64,000 nt of DNA, from positions 2,418,001 to 2,482,000 of the forward strand of contig NZ_BMJB01000001.1 in NCBI RefSeq assembly GCF_014642855.1, given 5' to 3'. Origin of the DNA: Edaphobacter acidisoli (GTDB taxonomy: Bacteria > Acidobacteriota > Terriglobia > Terriglobales > Acidobacteriaceae). Each line of letters begins with the position of its first letter. Position 1 is the stretch's first letter. Of the stretch, positions 41,323 to 50,520 are shown piece after piece. The notes under the pieces were generated by a model that saw nothing but the letters and a program-made list of their open reading frames with translations, did not search any database and was not told the DNA's origin. The position numbers and the translations under genes are program-made.

Positions 41323-42273
41323 ATGCGCGTGTGCCCGGAACGGCATCTATTCTTTCGTGGGCGGCCTATGATCAGTTGGTGGCGACAGCAGCCGTTTCTG
41401 GTGACGAAGATGAGGCAGCTAGCGCGGCTGGCGCGGGAGAGTCACGCACGGCCAATGACAGGCACACCGCAACCTGCTGTACTCGTTGGGCCCGACGAAC
41501 TGGGCGTGACATTTATTGGGCACTCGTCGTTTATGGTGCAAATCGGCGGGCGTCGTGTGTTGATTGATCCTGTCTTTGCTAACCATTTGATTTTGTTGCG
41601 CAGGCAGCGGCGCGCAGGGCTGCGCATTGATGAGCTGCCGCCGATTGACATTGTGCTGTTGACCCACGCACACATGGACCATCTGAACATCACGTCACTC
41701 CGGCGCATTATTCGATCCACGCGCCGACAGACGGGCCAGACTCCTGAGGTCGTTGTGCCTGAAGGCGTTGAGGACCTGGTCGCGGGGCTGGGGTTTCGTA
41801 AGGTACGACGGCTGGCGTGGTGGCACATGGCCGAGGTGCAAGGGCTCGAAATCACGATGACTCCGTGCAAGCACTGGGGTGCACGCATGTTTCGCGACAC
41901 GTATCGGGGATACGGCGGGTACGTGATCCGGTTCGGGAAGCAGAGCGTGTACCACTCAGGCGACACGGCTTACTTTACTGGCTTCCGCGAGATTGGAGAG
42001 CGCCTGACGCCACGTGTTGCTCTGATGCCAATCGGAGCCTATTTTCCTGACAGCTATCGTGTCGTACACACCAGCCCCGAGGATGCGCTGCGCGGCTTTG
42101 TCGAGATGGATGCAGAGCGCATGGTGCCGATGCACTTCGGGACCTTTCAATTAGGGCGCGAGCCGATGGACGAGCCGGTTAAGCGGCTGCTTGAAGAAGC
42201 AAAGCGGCTAGGGATCTCGCAAAAGATCAAGGTGCTGGAAGAAGGCGAGACCATGCGGGTGTTTCCGCACTGA
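41323..42273 (+). CDS. MBL-fold metallo-hydrolase (NAPE-PLD/RomA-like)
   Basis: A 316-residue cytosolic hydrolase. The metallo-beta-lactamase fold is shown by FIGHSSFMVQIGGRRVLIDPV, the zinc motif THAHMDHLN (HxHxDH), later ligands in TPCKHWGAR and YHSGDTAYF, and PMHFGTF. The arrangement is closest to the NAPE-hydrolysing phospholipase D-like branch (UlaG/RomA group). The start at ATG 41323 follows the esterase stop by 10 bases; MISWW at 41368 is a shorter alternative. Its true substrate is unknown. It converges with the NADH dehydrogenase gene. Confidence 0.87.
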   Translation: MRVCPERHLFFRGRPMISWWRQQPFLVTKMRQLARLARESHARPMTGTPQPAVLVGPDELGVTFIGHSSFMVQIGGRRVLIDPVFANHLILLRRQRRAGLRIDELPPIDIVLLTHAHMDHLNITSLRRIIRSTRRQTGQTPEVVVPEGVEDLVAGLGFRKVRRLAWWHMAEVQGLEITMTPCKHWGARMFRDTYRGYGGYVIRFGKQSVYHSGDTAYFTGFREIGERLTPRVALMPIGAYFPDSYRVVHTSPEDALRGFVEMDAERMVPMHFGTFQLGREPMDEPVKRLLEEAKRLGISQKIKVLEEGETMRVFPH

Positions 42274-42281
42274 AAGCGCCG

Positions 42282-43646
42282 CTATGCGTTTGGGGAACCG
42301 AGGTCGAGCGGCTTTGCGCCCGGTTGATCGGACCAGCCGGGCAGGTCTTGTGAGCCTGTGATGAGGCGCACACCGTCGTTGAAGGTGACGTACGTCCACG
42401 CCCACTGGCTGAAAACCGCAAGCCGGTTGCGGAAGCCGATAAGAAAAAAGACATGGACGACGAGCCAGACGAACCATGCGGGAAAGCCGCTCCAGCGTCC
42501 TTTGAACGGCCACTTGATGTTGGCAACCGCGGCTTTGCGGCCGATCGTCGCCATGTCACCTTTATCGAAATAACGGAACGGCGCGTTGATGCCGCTGCCG
42601 TCGCTGCCGAAATCAGCTGCGACCAAGCGGGCTATGCGCTTCGCCGCATAAGCGCCCATCTGCATTGCGGGCTGCGCCACGCCGGGAACCTGTTTGCCGT
42701 CCTGCTCGACGTGCGCCAGGTCGCCGCAGATGAAGATCTCGGGATGGCCTGGAGGATTGAGGTGTTGATCGACGAGCACACAGCCTCTGCGATCGGTCGG
42801 GAAGCCAAGCAGCTTGCCGAGTGGTGAGGCTTGCACGCCGGCGGCCCACAGGGTGACGACAGCGTCAATGCGCTCGTCGCCGACCATGACATAGCCGGGC
42901 TGCACATCGCTGACGTGCGCGTTGGTACGGACCTTGATGCCCAGCTTTGTGAGCTGTTCGAGAGCGCTCGCCTGCAAGTCCTCCGGGTATGCAGCGAGGA
43001 CGTGCGGGGAGCCTTCGAGAATGAGGACCTGCGCCATCTTTGGATCGATGTGACGAAAATCTTTCGTCATGTAAAGCTTTGCGATATCACTGATCGCGCC
43101 CGCAAGCTCAACGCCTGTCGGCCCGCCTCCGATAATGACGAAATTCAGCGGTGGGTGGCTTCCCAACTCCTGCATCTGGCGTTCGGCAAGCTCGAATGCG
43201 AGGAGGACGCGACGACGAATCTCGGTGGCATCTTCGACGGTTTTGAGACCCGGAGCAAGCTTGGCCCAGTCGTCGCGGCCAAAGTAGGAGTGCGTGGATC
43301 CGGTGGCGACGATGAGATAGTCGTACTCAAGCTCCGCCCCGGTTTTGAACTTCACACGCTGCTCTGTGAGGTCGAAGCCGATGGCTTCGTCCATGAGAAC
43401 TTCGATGTTCTGGTAATTGCGGAGAATGGAGCGGATGGGCTGCGCTATCTCTCCGGGAGAAAGAACGGCGAGGGCAACCTGGTAGAGAAGCGGCTGGAAT
43501 GTATGGTGGTTTCTGCGATCGACCAGCGTGACATCGACGGGAAGATTGCCGAGACGCATCGCTGCGTTGATGCCGCCGAAGCCTCCTCCTAAAATTACTA
43601 CTCGTTTGCGCACACCTACTCTGCCTGGCGTCTCCGCTTGTCCCAT
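42282..43646 (-). CDS. Type II NADH dehydrogenase (NAD(P)/FAD-dependent oxidoreductase)
   Basis: A 454-residue peripheral inner-membrane enzyme that oxidises NADH and reduces quinone without pumping protons. ATG 43646 follows GGAGA; an ATG-less extension to 43667 is less likely. FAD-binding motif VVILGGGFGGINAAM at the N-terminus; NADH site FVIIGGGPTGVELAGA (about 172-187); FAD ribityl block IFICGDLAHV. The C-terminal amphipathic/hydrophobic segment (AWFVWLVVHVFFLIGFRNRL) anchors it to the membrane, as in NDH-2. Together with the EMO-etf set it feeds the quinone pool. Confidence 0.93.
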   Translation of the reverse strand: MGQAETPGRVGVRKRVVILGGGFGGINAAMRLGNLPVDVTLVDRRNHHTFQPLLYQVALAVLSPGEIAQPIRSILRNYQNIEVLMDEAIGFDLTEQRVKFKTGAELEYDYLIVATGSTHSYFGRDDWAKLAPGLKTVEDATEIRRRVLLAFELAERQMQELGSHPPLNFVIIGGGPTGVELAGAISDIAKLYMTKDFRHIDPKMAQVLILEGSPHVLAAYPEDLQASALEQLTKLGIKVRTNAHVSDVQPGYVMVGDERIDAVVTLWAAGVQASPLGKLLGFPTDRRGCVLVDQHLNPPGHPEIFICGDLAHVEQDGKQVPGVAQPAMQMGAYAAKRIARLVAADFGSDGSGINAPFRYFDKGDMATIGRKAAVANIKWPFKGRWSGFPAWFVWLVVHVFFLIGFRNRLAVFSQWAWTYVTFNDGVRLITGSQDLPGWSDQPGAKPLDLGSPNA

Positions 43647-43741
43647 GTATTCGCTCTCCCGAACCACTCTTAACTTTTACTCTATTGTGATGCCCAGGAC
43701 GGGCCGACGGGTTCTTTTCGCTTTGCTGATGCGGCTTTGCA

Positions 43742-46672
43742 CTAGGGATGCTTTTGGATGGAGAGCGAGACGAATCCCTGTGATCCGGCGGACGCTGCGA
43801 TGTTTGTGATCTCAGCGGTCCCAGTGGACTGCATGGGGGTGATCGTCACGAGGCCGTTGGCGTCGGACTGAACCGTTGAGGCGGACGAGGAGTTCACAGG
43901 AGTCGTTGGGCAGCGGCCATGCGCGGGACACGCTTGCTGCCACGCGTTGATCGTCTGGTGAATTTGAACGGATGCTCCCGCTACGGGATTTGACGCGCCG
44001 TCAGTGACTTCGAGAACGATGGGCACAAGGGTTTCGCTGGCGGGCACAGACTGACCTGCTCCACTGATGAGAACCAATCGAAAGCTAGCGGGATCGACAG
44101 CCTGCGCAGTGAATGTTCCACAAACTGTCGCCCAGGCGCAGGCCGTGATCGAGGCCTGTGCACCCGCGGCGAGCGGCCCTGCTGTCGCCATCGCCTGGGC
44201 GGTTCCCAAAGAGTTCGCAAGAGACTGAGGAGGCGAGACGCTGATGGGCCCGCTTGCCGGAAGCCAGTTGACGGATACTCCTGCCACCGGCGCAAGGCTG
44301 TCATTAAGAGTTGCGGTCAAGGGCCATGTGGTAACGGCCTGCGCCGCAATGTACTCCAGTGGATTCACCGGCGTGAGCGTCCTGACGTCGGTCGCAGCGA
44401 CGAAGGAAGCTGTAATGGTTCCCGGCGCGCCTGATGCGGATAATGTGATCGGCCCGGCAGTGAGCGGGGTAACCGTAGTGGAGGCAGTGCCTGAGGCGTC
44501 TGTGGATACGGTGCAGGTGCTTGCTCCACATGCCCCAAATGCAATACTGCCGATGCTTGCTGAGAAGGTGATCGATTCACCGGGGATTGGAGTCACACCG
44601 TCAGATGCCACGGCCCGGACTGAAAATGGCGTGGTCGCCGCTACGCCGGAGATAACGGTCCCCAATGGAGCGGAGACCAGGACCAGGCTGGGCTGTGGCG
44701 CCCCATACGTGAGCGCTTGCGACATGATGGTTGTGCCGCCGGTGACAAGATCGTTGACCGCAACATCGGCCACCAGCGCAGTGCCGCCGCCCAGCGCAGA
44801 CAGTGGAGGTGCGGTTGCCGTAATCGTGTTCGCAGTCCAATTGGAGACGGTTGCGGCAACACAGTTGATTGTGACGGTGTTGCCGGGACGGAAGCCTGTA
44901 CCTGTGATAGTGACTACGCCGCCAGCGGCGCCGACCTGCGCAGGGGAGATCGAATCAGCGTACAGGATACGGGCCTGGTAGTTGTAGTCAGGACGCCCAT
45001 CGCCGCGCTCGTCCGCGATAGCCATGCGCAGCGGCGCCGCCTGCGTGGTTTGCGCGGTCAACGATGTGACGCCAATAGCAGGGCTGTTGAATGGCTCTGT
45101 TTGCGAGGCAAATGTGGGCAAGGTTCCAGTTGGATCAGAGACATTCCATAAACCAATTACCGGCATTGCCTTTTGAGAGGTTGCAAAGCCCTGCTCGTCC
45201 TGGGCGGCAACCTCGACGGTAAAGGTGCGATTCGCCTTAATGGAAAATGTGGACCATGAGGTGTGCCCATCCTGACAGATAAGCCCCGTCCACCAACCTG
45301 TAGCCCCTGATGGGACGGGAGCTGTTTCGATGCCATCGTTGCCAGGATTGCAGGTGCTGGCGGAGTTAGCTGTACTGATCCAGAAACCCGATTCGCGATA
45401 ACTTGGCAAGACTTCGTCGATGGATGGCGCGTTTGAACCAGACGGTACGACGGTGTTGTCGGTATAGGGACCGACTGCATACTGACCTGTGTAGAGAGGG
45501 TTTATCGGTTCAGTCTCGATGATGACGTTTTGCCAGCCTCCGGGCAACATGGGAATGCGGGCAAGATCGTAGTAGCCCTCATAGTAGTTGTAGGTTGTGC
45601 CCATGCTGCCTTCGGCTGAATTATCGGTTCCAGTGACTGAAGTTGCATACCTCCTCTTATAAAGCGAACCAGAGACCGAAGATATGGTGTACCAGTCCTC
45701 TTCGGAAGAGGTCGCGGTAAACCATTCCCAGCGGCGCGCCAGCACGTTGACGCCCCGCATGCCCTGCCCTGTCGGGAACGTGACTAGACCATAGACCTGA
45801 TTGGCATTCAATAACGTATCTGTTTTTCCGGGAGGAGCCTGACTCTGGCTAATGAAATAAAGTTCATCGAGCGCGGAGATATCGTCTGCCCGCAAGGTGA
45901 ACGGTTGCGGCATGCATTGGTAGGTGTATGGCCCGCAGATGATGTCAATGGGATGCATAACCGGCCAGTTCATTGCCTGGTTATAGGTGGGCTGCGGGCT
46001 GTAGGTGAAGACGTTATCGTTGGTCTGTGACCATGCCAGTCCAAGGACTCGACCAAAGGCTCGCATGAGCTGGTATTGCATCTGCAGCTGCTGCTCAGGA
46101 GCGGGACCCGTGCATCTGCCGTTGAGCACGATGATGGCGTGTTGAATGTATCCGGTGGGCGAGATCAGATCCACGCTGTTCGTGACAGCGTTCTGGCGGC
46201 AGCTTGATGGATCACTGGCTCCGCTGCCGAGCAGCAGATCTGTTACTGAGCCGTCGTAGTCATAGATGATGGCGATTTGTTTGGACTGGTAATTTGTGCT
46301 TTGAACATCTGAAGGAAAGACCAGACCGGAAATAGAAGGATAAACGTTGGCGCCGCTGACATGCTCATCGAGCACCCCGCCCTGGCTTAGGACCAAGCTC
46401 GACGTAGATACGTTCCATACATTGGCTGCGGCGGCAACCAAGGCATCTGCGGCTGCGTGGTTCACATAGATGCTGAGATCGCCTGGATCGGTGAAATACT
46501 GCGGCTGGTTCGTGTACCAGACGATGGGCTGCCCTTCCGTTGTGAAGTACGGGTACCCTGTCGCCCAGCGTGGTCCACCTGCGAAGAGAGATGGGGCAAT
46601 CACCAGCAAGGAGATTGCAAACATGATTACCGAGCGCACCGCACGTGGCTGAAGAGTATCAATGCGTAGCAT
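43742..46672 (-). CDS. Secreted matrixin-fold protein with IPT/TIG and Ig-like domains; catalytic residues lost
   Basis: A 976-residue exported protein. Signal peptide about 1-31. Residues about 32-275 look like a matrixin (M10) metalloprotease: the usual zinc motif HExGHxLGLxH appears as RAFGRVLGLAW (204-214), with all three zinc histidines changed (R204, R208, W214) and the catalytic glutamate replaced by A205. The Met-turn-like PVMHP (238-241) and the LRADDISALDELY block that follows matrixin cores are kept. A beta-rich region (about 280-570) leads to an IPT/TIG domain (about 575-657) and Ig-like/Big repeats. Its first 14 bases overlap the end of the upstream secreted-protein gene, so the two are coupled. 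Function is binding or scaffolding by inference. Confidence 0.8.
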   Translation of the reverse strand: MLRIDTLQPRAVRSVIMFAISLLVIAPSLFAGGPRWATGYPYFTTEGQPIVWYTNQPQYFTDPGDLSIYVNHAAADALVAAAANVWNVSTSSLVLSQGGVLDEHVSGANVYPSISGLVFPSDVQSTNYQSKQIAIIYDYDGSVTDLLLGSGASDPSSCRQNAVTNSVDLISPTGYIQHAIIVLNGRCTGPAPEQQLQMQYQLMRAFGRVLGLAWSQTNDNVFTYSPQPTYNQAMNWPVMHPIDIICGPYTYQCMPQPFTLRADDISALDELYFISQSQAPPGKTDTLLNANQVYGLVTFPTGQGMRGVNVLARRWEWFTATSSEEDWYTISSVSGSLYKRRYATSVTGTDNSAEGSMGTTYNYYEGYYDLARIPMLPGGWQNVIIETEPINPLYTGQYAVGPYTDNTVVPSGSNAPSIDEVLPSYRESGFWISTANSASTCNPGNDGIETAPVPSGATGWWTGLICQDGHTSWSTFSIKANRTFTVEVAAQDEQGFATSQKAMPVIGLWNVSDPTGTLPTFASQTEPFNSPAIGVTSLTAQTTQAAPLRMAIADERGDGRPDYNYQARILYADSISPAQVGAAGGVVTITGTGFRPGNTVTINCVAATVSNWTANTITATAPPLSALGGGTALVADVAVNDLVTGGTTIMSQALTYGAPQPSLVLVSAPLGTVISGVAATTPFSVRAVASDGVTPIPGESITFSASIGSIAFGACGASTCTVSTDASGTASTTVTPLTAGPITLSASGAPGTITASFVAATDVRTLTPVNPLEYIAAQAVTTWPLTATLNDSLAPVAGVSVNWLPASGPISVSPPQSLANSLGTAQAMATAGPLAAGAQASITACAWATVCGTFTAQAVDPASFRLVLISGAGQSVPASETLVPIVLEVTDGASNPVAGASVQIHQTINAWQQACPAHGRCPTTPVNSSSASTVQSDANGLVTITPMQSTGTAEITNIAASAGSQGFVSLSIQKHP

Positions 46673-47417
46673 CGCTCGCCTTCTGCCATGAGCGAATCAT
46701 GCCAATCACTGACTGCACGGGCGCCTGCTGCGCAGAAGCAGATGCTGTGTTCGTTGTGAGATATTCGAGCGTAGACGTTACAGGCACGTTCGCACTCACT
46801 GCGCTCTCCGCATTTGCCCGCACCATTGGCCGCGGATCAAGAAAGGGTATGACCACACCGGAGCGATGATTGAAATGAGGGAGTTCGGCACGATAAGAGA
46901 CTGGGTGCATGACGTGCGTACCAACCCAACGAAGATCGGCCATCGGATACTGGGCCGTGGTCGCTCCTGCCGTCAGTGGTGAGCTGCCACCGTGAATCGG
47001 CACTGCACCGTCCATCCCGCTGACGGGCGAGCTAAGGCCTGAGGGGCCAGGCGCGTGGAGGAACATCAGCAATTGCTCGCCTACGTGATAACGTCTAGCA
47101 CCCCCTTCCCAGAGGCCCGCCCATTCGCGGAGTGCATATGGCATGCCAGCAGCGCAGCCGCGTACTGCCTGATCGACACGGAAATCGACTTCGACGAAGC
47201 CCGAGGCCCCGCTCTGTCCCTCATGTTGATGGATTGCGATGACTTGTCCGGCGAAGATTACATCAGCCTTATCGGCCATCTGGTGCAGCGCATCGTCGAG
47301 GGTTGCGGGCGGCGCGCTTGCGCCCGACGCAAGCTGTGCGTAACCGGTTGGAGGCGCGGACAACAGCGCCAAGACGGTCATAATGAATAGGCACCCAGAT
47401 ATCCCTTGAAACCGCAC
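46659..47417 (-). CDS. Secreted protein paired with the matrixin-fold protein
   Basis: A 252-residue exported protein with a signal peptide (about 1-28, ending TGYAQ). Residues about 45-120 show a beta-rich unit, DVIFAGQVIAIHQHEG..VEVDFRVDQAVRG..YHVGEQLLMFLHA, a pattern I associate with exported proteins often encoded beside bacterial matrixin-type proteases; no formal family can be named from the sequence alone. The C-terminal part holds loosely structured Thr/Ser/Ala-rich sequence. Its stop overlaps the start of the large downstream gene by 14 bases, so they are translated from one message. Confidence 0.7.
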   Translation of the reverse strand: MRFQGISGCLFIMTVLALLSAPPTGYAQLASGASAPPATLDDALHQMADKADVIFAGQVIAIHQHEGQSGASGFVEVDFRVDQAVRGCAAGMPYALREWAGLWEGGARRYHVGEQLLMFLHAPGPSGLSSPVSGMDGAVPIHGGSSPLTAGATTAQYPMADLRWVGTHVMHPVSYRAELPHFNHRSGVVIPFLDPRPMVRANAESAVSANVPVTSTLEYLTTNTASASAQQAPVQSVIGMIRSWQKASDATH

Positions 47418-47519
47418 CAGACCTCTCCTCCGCTCTCTCCTGTACTTTCGTCACAGGACTAACGGAACAGCCTGAGTGCTTCAATTCGGGACAGCCAACC
47501 GGAACGTTACGCCGGGCCG

Positions 47520-47720
47520 CTAAATCTCGGGGTAGAAATCGAAGAACGCATCGAGACTCATACGTAACTGAGCCTCGATCTCATCACGACTGCCCTCTAA
47601 AACATGCATCGTGACGCGCGCGTCGTTGCCGTTTTTAAGCTGGATCGGGGCGTCGCCCACTGAGGCGATCTCGTCGGCGGGCAGCAGTCTCATGCCGTAG
47701 ACCAGTGTCAGGTTTGCCAT
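47520..47720 (-). CDS. Small hypothetical protein
   Basis: A 66-residue protein starting MANLTLVYGMRLLPADEI; ATG 47720 is preferred over a TTG at 47738. It has a mixed alpha/beta look (NGNDARVTMHVLEGSRDEIEAQLRMS) and ends in DAFFDFYPEI. No family is recognised. It is divergent from trxB, with 71 bases between the starts, so they may share a regulatory region. Confidence 0.6.
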   Translation of the reverse strand: MANLTLVYGMRLLPADEIASVGDAPIQLKNGNDARVTMHVLEGSRDEIEAQLRMSLDAFFDFYPEI

Positions 47721-47791
47721 AGCCAATTCTTTCACCAAAACCGTCCCTGCATCCTTTTCGTTCGCAACGCATTTACACTAAGAGAGCCAAT

Positions 47792-48745
47792 ATGCACGAA
47801 AATACGACACGCGACACTGTCATCCTGGGTTCCGGCTGCTCCGGACTCACTGCTGCCATCTATACCGCCCGCGCGAACCTGAAGCCGCTTGTGCTGGAAG
47901 GCCACGAACCTGGCGGGCAGCTCTCCATTACGACCCTGGTTGAGAACTTTCCTGGTTGGCCCGAAGGCGTCCAAGGACCTGAGCTGATCGAGAACATGAA
48001 GAGGCAGGCCGTCCGCTTTGGCGCGGAGTTGCGCATGGCTCATCTTAGTTCTGTAGATCTATCGAAGCATCCGTTTGAGTTGAAGATTGGCAGCGACGTC
48101 ATCAAGACGCATACGCTGATTATTGCGTCGGGAGCGAGCGCGCGCTGGCTCAACCTGCCATCGGAGCAAGCGTTGATTGGCCATGGTGTAAGCTCGTGCG
48201 CCACGTGCGATGGGTTCTTCTTCTCTGGCAAGGAGATAGCAGTCATTGGCGGCGGAGACAGCGCGATGGAAGAGGCACTATTTCTGACGCGCTTTGCGAC
48301 CAAAGTTACGCTTATTAACCGTAGCGAGCGCTTCCGCGCATCGAAGATCATGCTTGAGCGCGCAATGGCCCATCCGCAGATCAAGTTCCTTTCCAACACG
48401 ACGGTCGAAGAGGTGTTGGGCGTTGAGGAAAAGGACGTAAAGGGTTTGCGGCTCAAGAACCGAGCCAGTGGTGAAGAATCGATCCTGCCTGTCTCAGCGA
48501 TGTTCCTTGGCATCGGGCACGAACCCAACGCGAAGGCGTTTACTGGCCTGCTGGATCTCGATCCCGATGGATATATTCTGACGAAAAGCAACGTTTTCAC
48601 TACGTTGAACGAGGAGATCGTCCCGGGTGTCTTCGCGTGTGGCGACATTCAGGATCGCCGGTACCGCCAGGCTATCACCGCAGCAGGCTCAGGATGCATG
48701 GCGGCACTTGAGGTCGAAAAATATCTGGAAGAGCACGGGCGATAA
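47792..48745 (+). CDS. trxB: Thioredoxin reductase (NADPH)
   Basis: A 317-residue low-molecular-weight thioredoxin reductase. N-terminal FAD motif VILGSGCSGLTAAIYTARANL, the redox-active disulfide CATC (about residues 136-139 in SSCATCDGFFF), NADPH motif VIGGGDSAMEEALFL and the C-terminal FAD block GVFACGDIQDRRYRQ. The insertion GCSG in the first glycine motif differs slightly from the usual GSGPAG (cysteine for proline), which is also found in some other bacteria. It keeps thioredoxin and, through it, MsrA reduced. Confidence 0.93.
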   Translation: MHENTTRDTVILGSGCSGLTAAIYTARANLKPLVLEGHEPGGQLSITTLVENFPGWPEGVQGPELIENMKRQAVRFGAELRMAHLSSVDLSKHPFELKIGSDVIKTHTLIIASGASARWLNLPSEQALIGHGVSSCATCDGFFFSGKEIAVIGGGDSAMEEALFLTRFATKVTLINRSERFRASKIMLERAMAHPQIKFLSNTTVEEVLGVEEKDVKGLRLKNRASGEESILPVSAMFLGIGHEPNAKAFTGLLDLDPDGYILTKSNVFTTLNEEIVPGVFACGDIQDRRYRQAITAAGSGCMAALEVEKYLEEHGR

Positions 48746-48981
48746 AGCCGGAGAACAGCGAGATCTTAGAGTAATGGCTGGGTCGGCATGGCCTCGACTT
48801 CGTTTGCCCACCGTGTAACTACGAGATGAAAGGCCCTCAATCTCATCCGAAGCGGTGACTAATAGGGCTGCTGCGCCTTTAAAAGGAACCTTTATTACAA
48901 AAAATGTATCTAACTTAAACGTTATCCGACCAATTTCATGACGCGGATGGGTGGGAGGCATTTAATTCAGAGAGCTCAAGT

Positions 48982-49764
48982 TTGATATTTTTTCTACTCG
49001 CATTTGTATTGATGTCCACGCTAGCGGTGTATGCTCAGCAACCTGCGGCGCTTCCGGACGCTCCTGTACCCGATGTGCAAATTGCTGCGCTTGCCGACAA
49101 TGGTCAGTCGTCCTCAAGTTGTAGCGATCAAAACGCTGACGGAGTAAAGCCAGCATCTGCGGTCAATCCCTCTAAGCAACAGCCCAAGCGTATTCTCGGC
49201 ATCATGCCAAATTATCGCGCTGTCAGTGCGGGAGAAATTCCTCCGCCACCGACACCGAAAGAAGCCTTTGGTATCGCAACGAAGAACAGCTTCGATTACT
49301 CCTCCTACATCTTCGTCGGCATTACATCGCTGTTGGCAGAGGGAAATGACTCGCACCCTCAGCTTGGCAAAGGTGTTGCTGGTTTCGGCCGCTATTATTG
49401 GCGAGGCTTCGTGGACAAGACAGATGGCAACTACCTTGTCATCTTCGCGCTGCCGACTGTTTTCCACGAGGACGAGCGGTACTTCGCTAAAGGTGAGGGC
49501 AGTATCTGGAATCGTGCCTTCTACGCCTCCAGCCGCGTGTTCATTACCCGCACTTACAGCGGTAATGAACGTTTCAACAACTCGGAGATCTTCGGGCGTG
49601 GCATCGCTCAGGCCATCTCAACGACGTATTATCCGAGCAAGACTCGCACCGTCGGTCAGATCTCAGAGAAGTATGCCTATGCTCTCGGACGCGATGCTCT
49701 GACCAATACCTTCCGCGAATTCTGGCCAGATATCGCCACACACGTGCTACATCGCCACCCATAA
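48982..49764 (+). CDS. Exported hypothetical protein
   Basis: A 260-residue protein beginning at TTG 48982, after GAGAG, with a signal peptide (MIFFLLAFVLMSTLAVYAQ). A disordered Pro/Ala/Ser-rich stretch (about 20-75) precedes a conserved-looking domain: IMPNYRAVSAGEIPPPPTPKEAF, then KNSFDYSSYIFVG, FGRYYWRGFVDKTDGNYLVIFALPTVFHEDERYF and TREYSGNE-type sequence. Aromatic and glycine spacing suggests a periplasmic or outer-membrane-associated fold. The family appears common in Acidobacteria but its role is unknown to me. The 236-base gap before it holds AT-rich sequence without clear sites. Confidence 0.65.
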   Translation: MIFFLLAFVLMSTLAVYAQQPAALPDAPVPDVQIAALADNGQSSSSCSDQNADGVKPASAVNPSKQQPKRILGIMPNYRAVSAGEIPPPPTPKEAFGIATKNSFDYSSYIFVGITSLLAEGNDSHPQLGKGVAGFGRYYWRGFVDKTDGNYLVIFALPTVFHEDERYFAKGEGSIWNRAFYASSRVFITRTYSGNERFNNSEIFGRGIAQAISTTYYPSKTRTVGQISEKYAYALGRDALTNTFREFWPDIATHVLHRHP

Positions 49765-49812
49765 AATCTGGCCAAACTCTCACAGCATCTCTTGATTCTA
49801 AAATCATGGAAT

Positions 49813-50520
49813 ATGTCTATTGCTGAGAATCTCGCGCGTCTGAACGATCAGATCGCTACCGTTTGCCGACGCTGCAACCGGCCACAGGCGGAGGTTGCAT
49901 TGATGGCCGTGAGCAAGGTGCACCCGGTCGAGGCCATTCTGGAAGCTTACGCTGCTGGCCACCGGCTCTTTGGCGAAAACCGTGTGCAAGAGTTTCAACA
50001 GAAATCTGAGCACCTGAGCCAGCTTACTGACGCGCGGTTTCACTTGATTGGCCCACTGCAATCGAACAAAACGAATAAAGCGGCTGAGCTGTTTGATGCG
50101 ATTGATGCGATCGATTCGCTGAAGATCGCTCAGCGTCTGAACGCCGCGGCGACTGCGCTCAGAAAGAAGTTGCCGGTGCTCGTCGAGATTAAGCTGAGCC
50201 ATGAAGAGACGAAGCATGGACTCGCTCCGGTTGAGTTACCTGCGTTGCTTAACGCTATCGCGGAGATGCCCGCTCTTGAGGCTGTCGGATTGATGACGGT
50301 TCCGCCCTGGTCTGAGGATGCGGAGACTGCGCGGCCCTATTTCCGTGAGCTGCGCCGCTTGCGTGATGCTGCTCAAAAAGCGCACCCTGCGCTTGCGCAG
50401 TTGTCGATGGGGATGAGCAACGATTTCGCCGTCGCTATCGAAGAAGGCAGCACCTGCGTGCGCATTGGTACGGCTATCTTCGGCAAGCGCGTGTACTTCA
50501 AAGAAGAGTCAAGCGCATGA
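49813..50520 (+). CDS. YggS-family pyridoxal-phosphate homeostasis protein
   Basis: A 235-residue TIM-barrel PLP-binding protein of the YggS/PROSC family, which buffers PLP and affects amino-acid metabolism; no enzymatic activity is established for the family. The PLP lysine is in LMAVSKVHP (about residue 36). Other blocks: GHRLFGENRVQEF, FHLIGPLQSNKTNK, LPVLVEIKLSHEETKHG, GLMTVPPW and SMGMSNDFAVAIEEGSTCVRIGTAIFG. ATG 49813 (MSIAENLARLN) is the natural start. Its TGA overlaps the next gene's ATG (ATGA). Confidence 0.95.
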   Translation: MSIAENLARLNDQIATVCRRCNRPQAEVALMAVSKVHPVEAILEAYAAGHRLFGENRVQEFQQKSEHLSQLTDARFHLIGPLQSNKTNKAAELFDAIDAIDSLKIAQRLNAAATALRKKLPVLVEIKLSHEETKHGLAPVELPALLNAIAEMPALEAVGLMTVPPWSEDAETARPYFRELRRLRDAAQKAHPALAQLSMGMSNDFAVAIEEGSTCVRIGTAIFGKRVYFKEESSA

